This document shows, one piece after another, positions 58,582 to 64,000 of a DNA stretch of 64,000 nucleotides (position 1 is the first letter of the stretch; every line of letters begins with the position of its first letter). The translations under genes were made by a program, and so were the position numbers. The notes beneath the pieces are model-generated. The model was not told the DNA's origin. It did not search any database and saw only the letters and a program-made list of their open reading frames with translations. Source of the stretch: Anabas testudineus (Eukaryota > Chordata > Actinopteri > Anabantiformes > Anabantidae); NCBI RefSeq assembly GCF_900324465.2, contig NC_046625.1, positions 12,254,019-12,318,018 on the forward strand. The letters are read 5' to 3'.

Positions 58582-61500
58582 GACTTCAGATCGGTGCGTC
58601 TCAGGAGCTTTTCCTTTTTTATTTTTTATTTTTATCTTCAGTCCTCAAAAAGCGCGAAAAAAAAAAGTGCTAATTTTTTTTAAGTGTAACCAAAAACTTC
58701 TCATAAAAGGTGTCGCTTAGGGCAGACAGGAGAGCTCAGTCATAGTCCAGCCACCAGACGCTTTTACGCATGAGGAAGCGGGGCTTCACATTCAGGCTGC
58801 GTAATCCTCGGATTCTCCCAGTAACGACGCAGCAGACGCGTTTGCTTGTTTCATCGCGTTTTCCTGCCGATCCTGCGGAAGCTTTGCACAAAGTTTCTTC
58901 TGTTTCAGCTCTCTGGATGTTGCCCTCGGACTGCCCCTTCTCCTGCAGCTCCGCAACAGATGAGGGAGGAAAAAAAAAAAAAGAGCTCCTGCGCGCTCCC
59001 CCGAGCTTTTCCTCCTCCCACCTACTCAGCTTTCAAAGTGGCTCCGTGATTGGCTGCATCCACACGAACCGACTGTTGGGAACAATAAAGTAATGGAGAA
59101 GTGTAATCTACACTGACGGTGTTCCTGTATGTGTGTGATGAGGGTGTTACATGGTGGAAATACTGTACCTGTACCCTCACCTACCTGCTGGAGGCAATAT
59201 ATGTCGTGGACCTCACATGTGCAGATCTGAAGAGTTAGGATTTTTCTGTGCAGGCCACATAAAGACTTAACTAAGCAGTATATAGTAATATGTGGACATC
59301 TAAATGTCCAATAGTGAATAATTATAACATATAAAAACATAAGTAAACATATGATTGGTCCACTGTATCATGAGTATATTTACTGCAGTACTGTAGCCTA
59401 CACAACTACACATTGAAAGTAATTTTTCTTGTACTTTACTGGAGTTTTTCCAGTTAAAAAGCACTTTTTTAAATCCTTTTAAAGTTTCTTAAATATAAAA
59501 AATCCCCTTTCCTCCTTTCACACCACTATAATTCAAAGGAAATTGTTGCACCTTTTATTAAATCCACTCTATGTATATATAGGAATTAAAAATCAGCTTC
59601 TTAACAGATCAAGACTTTTGAGTTGCTGTAGTGGATAAAAATGCTCAACAGTTAAAATCTAAAAGGTAATATGCACATTAACACTGCTGATGGTGTCATT
59701 CATTGAGTCTGGGTGTCAGGACAGCACCTCACAATAAGATACGTTTTGGAGGATGTTTCTAGTATTTTAAGTATTTTACATACTGTAGCTTTAAGCGTAA
59801 GGATTTCTTCCAGTGCTTTGAGCTAGAGCCACAGGCTGAGCTCCATTCATTAAATTATCCCTGTAACAAAATATAACAAAATAAAAATAAAAAAAAGAAC
59901 ATTTCCACTAAATTTTCTATTGTGACTTAAAATATTGTGAATTAAAAAAAGGTAGGGGATTACAAGCTGTCATCTGTTGTTATCTCTAACAAAAGAGAGC
60001 ATGTGAATCAAACAAGAAGCACTTAAGAAAGAGCACATGTTTGATGTCAGCAATTCAAAAGATTAGAAAATCAACACAGGGTAAATTACACACCTTGTAA
60101 ATTCTAGTGAATGCATGGCAGGGGGCCTGGAGACGTCAGCGGAAAACAAATGGAAGAGATCTCTCAGATACAAAGCTCCTTGCACTTCAAAGCCTGCTGG
60201 GGGACGAGGGGGAGACAGAGAGGATGTCTCCGCTCTGATTAAACGTCAAGCTATTTTTCAGTCTCATAAAGATTTTTCTTGGGACATTCATACACGCAGA
60301 AAGTCTGAGTGGTCTTAATTTAGTTGTTTCTGTTCGAGGTTTGTGATTTGTCATTTTATTTTAATGCATTTCATTGGCTGTTTAAAGCACTTTTAGTGCT
60401 ACACAAATAAAACTGCCTTGCCTTAAAAATATGCAAAGGTCAATCATTATACTGCAAATAAATATCATAGTAATTCAAAATAACTCATAAGTTTTGTTTA
60501 TTTTTAAGATCTTCCTGTTTTTTAAATATTATCATTTTATGCAGATGTGTAAATTTTTCATTATTTGATGTTTTTGCTCTTACAAAGCAGTTTTTGTCTG
60601 GGGACACAGATTCTTTATCTGTAAGACGAGTACCTCTGTGGTTATACAAGAGTGAGAATGATAAGACAGCTATAAAAAAAAAAAAAAAAAGATATTGTCG
60701 TCTACAGGCCCAGAAGAAAGGGTGCAGAGAGGGAGAGAAGGTGGAGGGCTGAGGTCGTTTACGGAGGCCTGTTTGAGGGTTGTTGCGGTTGTTGGCAGGA
60801 ACAAGTTAAACAGCACCAAAATTGTAGCATTTCACGAAATCCATTCCTTCAGCCTGCCCTCAGGTCTGCAGAGGTCAGACGGAGATGCTGCCAATAACCA
60901 AGAGTGAGGTGTCAACCCCTCCCACCATTGTCAACAGGACCACATCAGAGTGACTGCATCCCCCTTCATCTCCTCCTACTCTACCTTCCTTATTCACTAT
61001 TTTGTGGTTTGTATTTGACTGGAGGTCTCCAAGCCGGCTTTATCACCCATCTCCCCCCTCCCTACGCCACTGAATTGTACTCCCAGAGGTGTTTACGGGC
61101 ACACTGACAGGATGTTCGGCCCACCAGAAGATCAAAGCCTCTTCGAGTAAATGTGCCATTGCTCACCATGACCTTTTCAACTCCAATAGGGTTAACATCA
61201 CAAACGCATGCAAGGCTGGGATTACAGTAGAGGACCTAGATGATCTACATTGTGGCAGCAGATCCGTTTCCTTCCTGATGTGGTTCACACAAGAAGCAGA
61301 ACTCAGTTGTCAGTAATGGGCAATCATCCTCAGGATATGGGCTGTGGGTTCACAAAAAAGAGGATTCCTGAATATAAATGTGCAGCCACGTTTATTGTCC
61401 AAATTAGGGCAATTTGAAAAAAGAGCAGCGCGAGGTGAAGTGGGAGAGAGAAAACGGACAATCCCGGTTCCGGTCCTTATGTTGACGTTACAAAGAGCAC

Positions 61501-63445
61501 AGGCTGCTTGATTAAAAATAAATAAATTGAAAATTTCAACATCTTCCAAGATGATACAAATGCCAAATCATTCGGGTTGAGGAGAAGCTGAATCTAATCC
61601 AGTCCACATTTAAGGGAGTGTTGGCCTTTATGGATGCCTTTTGCATGATCATACTGATCCTAACTGAGGAAAAATCTAGTAATAATCAAATTACATTATA
61701 TACAGCAAAACTTAAACCTACCTTTTAACAGAGGGCTATGACTAGAGAGCCTGTAAAAATCCTATTATTCTGTCCTCAATGGATTAAAAATGAACTTAAA
61801 TCAAAGTCCCTCAGAATAACTGCATAGTAAAGTAAAATATTAGACCCTTAACAAAACAGGCCGGTATTACATAAACTGATTTCAGTACACGCAGTAACAA
61901 ACTAAATGTGTATTTGAACAACCACATATGCAAAAAAGATGGACTCTTGTCTTATGGTTGCATAATATGTGATTTTGAACTGACTTATTGCACTAGTTTG
62001 TGAAGAAATTAGATAAATTCATGAGCAAACCACATTTTGAATATAGTTTCTTTTCCCCGTGCTTCCACTTAGGGTTATTCTGAGCATCACTTGCAAGTAC
62101 TAGGTAATTTGTATGTGTGCACAATGTTGTATACAATGTGGGTATTGCATTCTCCCAAATAGTTCCCTTTGTCTCTCTCCCATCATGACACTGCATAACA
62201 ACTAGTCTGTTCCAACCACAGTCAAACAAAAAAAAAAAAAAAGCTGGCAGGAAATGAATTCTTCTGAAGCTCACTCACAGACTTTCTGCTCACGTGTTTC
62301 TAAGTCATCGTGTTTTCAGATGCTTTCAGCACTGAAGAAATGATGTATGATACCAGTACAGACAAGTAAGTGCATCCAGCACATACAGTTTACTGAGTTC
62401 AGTAACAACATCTTATACACATGTGAGTCATAGTAGAGTAGAAACCGTGTTTAAATCTGAACAACAGGGATAAAAACCTGACTTATAGTGGGCTTACATA
62501 GAATTTGATGATTGGAATTCAGTGTTTACACATGGCTCAAGACAAAAGCTAAAAAGGCACTTTTCAGATCAAATAAAACAGGATACAGTCATGAACAGAA
62601 CAATAACAAGACTTGTTCATAATCATCTGCAAAGTCGTTTACTCCTCTGTGTGTAAGGCAAGCGAACACGCTCCTCTTTTACTGCATCCAACGTCCGCAA
62701 TCCTGTTAAAAAGTGAATGTATTTCACATACTGGACCATTAAAGCGGGTATTGCTTTAATTGTAACAGTTTTACATTGCTTAGAGCTCAAAGGAAAGCAG
62801 AGTTTACACTGTGGTATTATGGTGCAAGTGTCAGCAAATCCTGATGTTGGGTGATAAAAATCGTAACACAGCATTGGTTCACAGGAGACCAGTCGCAGCC
62901 AGTGTCTTTCTTTACAAAGTCAACCCTCTTGTGGTATTCACCAGTATTGCAATATGAAAATCTCAAGCAACGTCGACTGTAGTTTTTCAAGTTTCCAGGA
63001 GTTTTAGGAAGGTGCCATTTCCAAACAATGGCTGTGGGACATTCAACAGCACAAGAAACCCAGCTGTGCCTCTGACAATAAAAGACCCAAAAACCCGGAG
63101 CCCAGGGTATTTCACAGCATCAGAGTGAGTCACTCCCCTGAAATACAAACCAGTGTAAATGCAGTCCACTGAGAGTTCACAACCTTAAAAAGGAACTCTT
63201 CTCCATGCACAAAACAAGGCCACTCTTTGGAATGCTGCTGATTAAAAACAGTACAACAAAATGTAAAGGAAAAAAAAAAAACACAATAAAACATGAAATC
63301 ACTCAAGAATAAAAAAAGTGCTCAGTGAATAGTGGCTGAGGAGGAGAGTTTCCCAGCTAGTAAAAGAAGGAAGGCCTTGTTGAGTTTTGTGGTGCAGCTA
63401 TCTGCCATCTACAGAGTCCTCAGAGTTCCTCCACTAGTTCTTATC
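58582..63445. other. nradd promoter, intergenic region and nbeal2 3' UTR
   Basis: The first 450 bases are GC-richer, with the nradd 5' UTR and promoter on the minus strand. The rest is AT-rich with no recognisable coding gene; several plus-strand open frames of 60-107 codons have no family resemblance. Poly(A) runs occur at 60674-60690 and near 62227-62242. The nbeal2 3' UTR lies at the right end. A minus-strand AATAAA at 61391-61396 is one possible end for it, but this is uncertain. Confidence 0.4.
60360..60430 (+). repeat. Possible LINE 3' tail
   Basis: GCACTTTTAGTGCTACACAA followed by ATAAAACTGCCTTGCCTT resembles the 3' ends of common fish LINEs, which end in a GTGCTATATAAATAAA-like motif and a short CTTGC repeat. 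No body of the element could be recognised upstream. Confidence 0.3.

Positions 63446-64000
<555 letters not shown>

Noticed and set aside
60115-61316. Plus-strand open frames of 60-75 codons between nradd and nbeal2
   Set aside because: No homology to known families, no consistent splice structure, and composition like the surrounding intergenic DNA.

Overview
The window is vertebrate nuclear DNA, almost certainly from a teleost, probably a percomorph. It has compact multi-exon genes with GT-AG introns whose products are vertebrate-specific. It also carries typical fish repeats: Tc1-like transposons, an RTE-like LINE, a V-SINE-like SINE and a short MITE of a type common in fish. Nothing looks prokaryotic. 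There is no CRISPR array, and I recognised no rRNA or functional tRNA.

Layout. hey1 (+, 398-1795) lies tail-to-tail with stmn2 (-, 4480-6958). A tandem duplication of about 14 kb follows. Each copy holds a copy of the stmn2 promoter and first coding exon plus a complete seven-exon uridine phosphorylase gene (-, 9513-13808 and 17556-20361). The copies have been sculpted separately. Copy 1 took a Tc1-like element and a 5'-truncated RTE-like LINE, and the other copy preserves the empty site of each. Copy 2 took two unclassified insertions. Next come a c8orf88 orthologue with an eIF4E-binding motif (-, 22473-24087) and rbm12b (-, 26173-28047, with a non-coding first exon near 30150). Then comes the histone H3K36 methyltransferase gene setd2 (+, 31507-48239, 21 coding exons including a 22-nt microexon). 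The p75-like neurotrophin receptor homologue nradd (-, 52406-58581) follows, and the last exons of nbeal2 (-, 63446 to beyond the window).

Synteny. The human counterparts of hey1, stmn2, c8orf88 and rbm12b all lie on 8q21-q22. Those of setd2, nradd and nbeal2 lie together on 3p21.31. The window therefore spans a junction of two conserved blocks in the head-to-head rbm12b/setd2 promoter region (about 30.2-31.5 kb), where a decayed SINE also sits.

The genes do not form a pathway. The most interesting features are the duplication, which gives two apparently intact uridine phosphorylases with near-identical coding sequence and a possible second, upstream stmn2 promoter, and the small predicted 4E-binding protein. 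Exon boundaries were read by hand from splice signals, reading frame and remembered family sequences. UTR ends and transposon family names are less certain.
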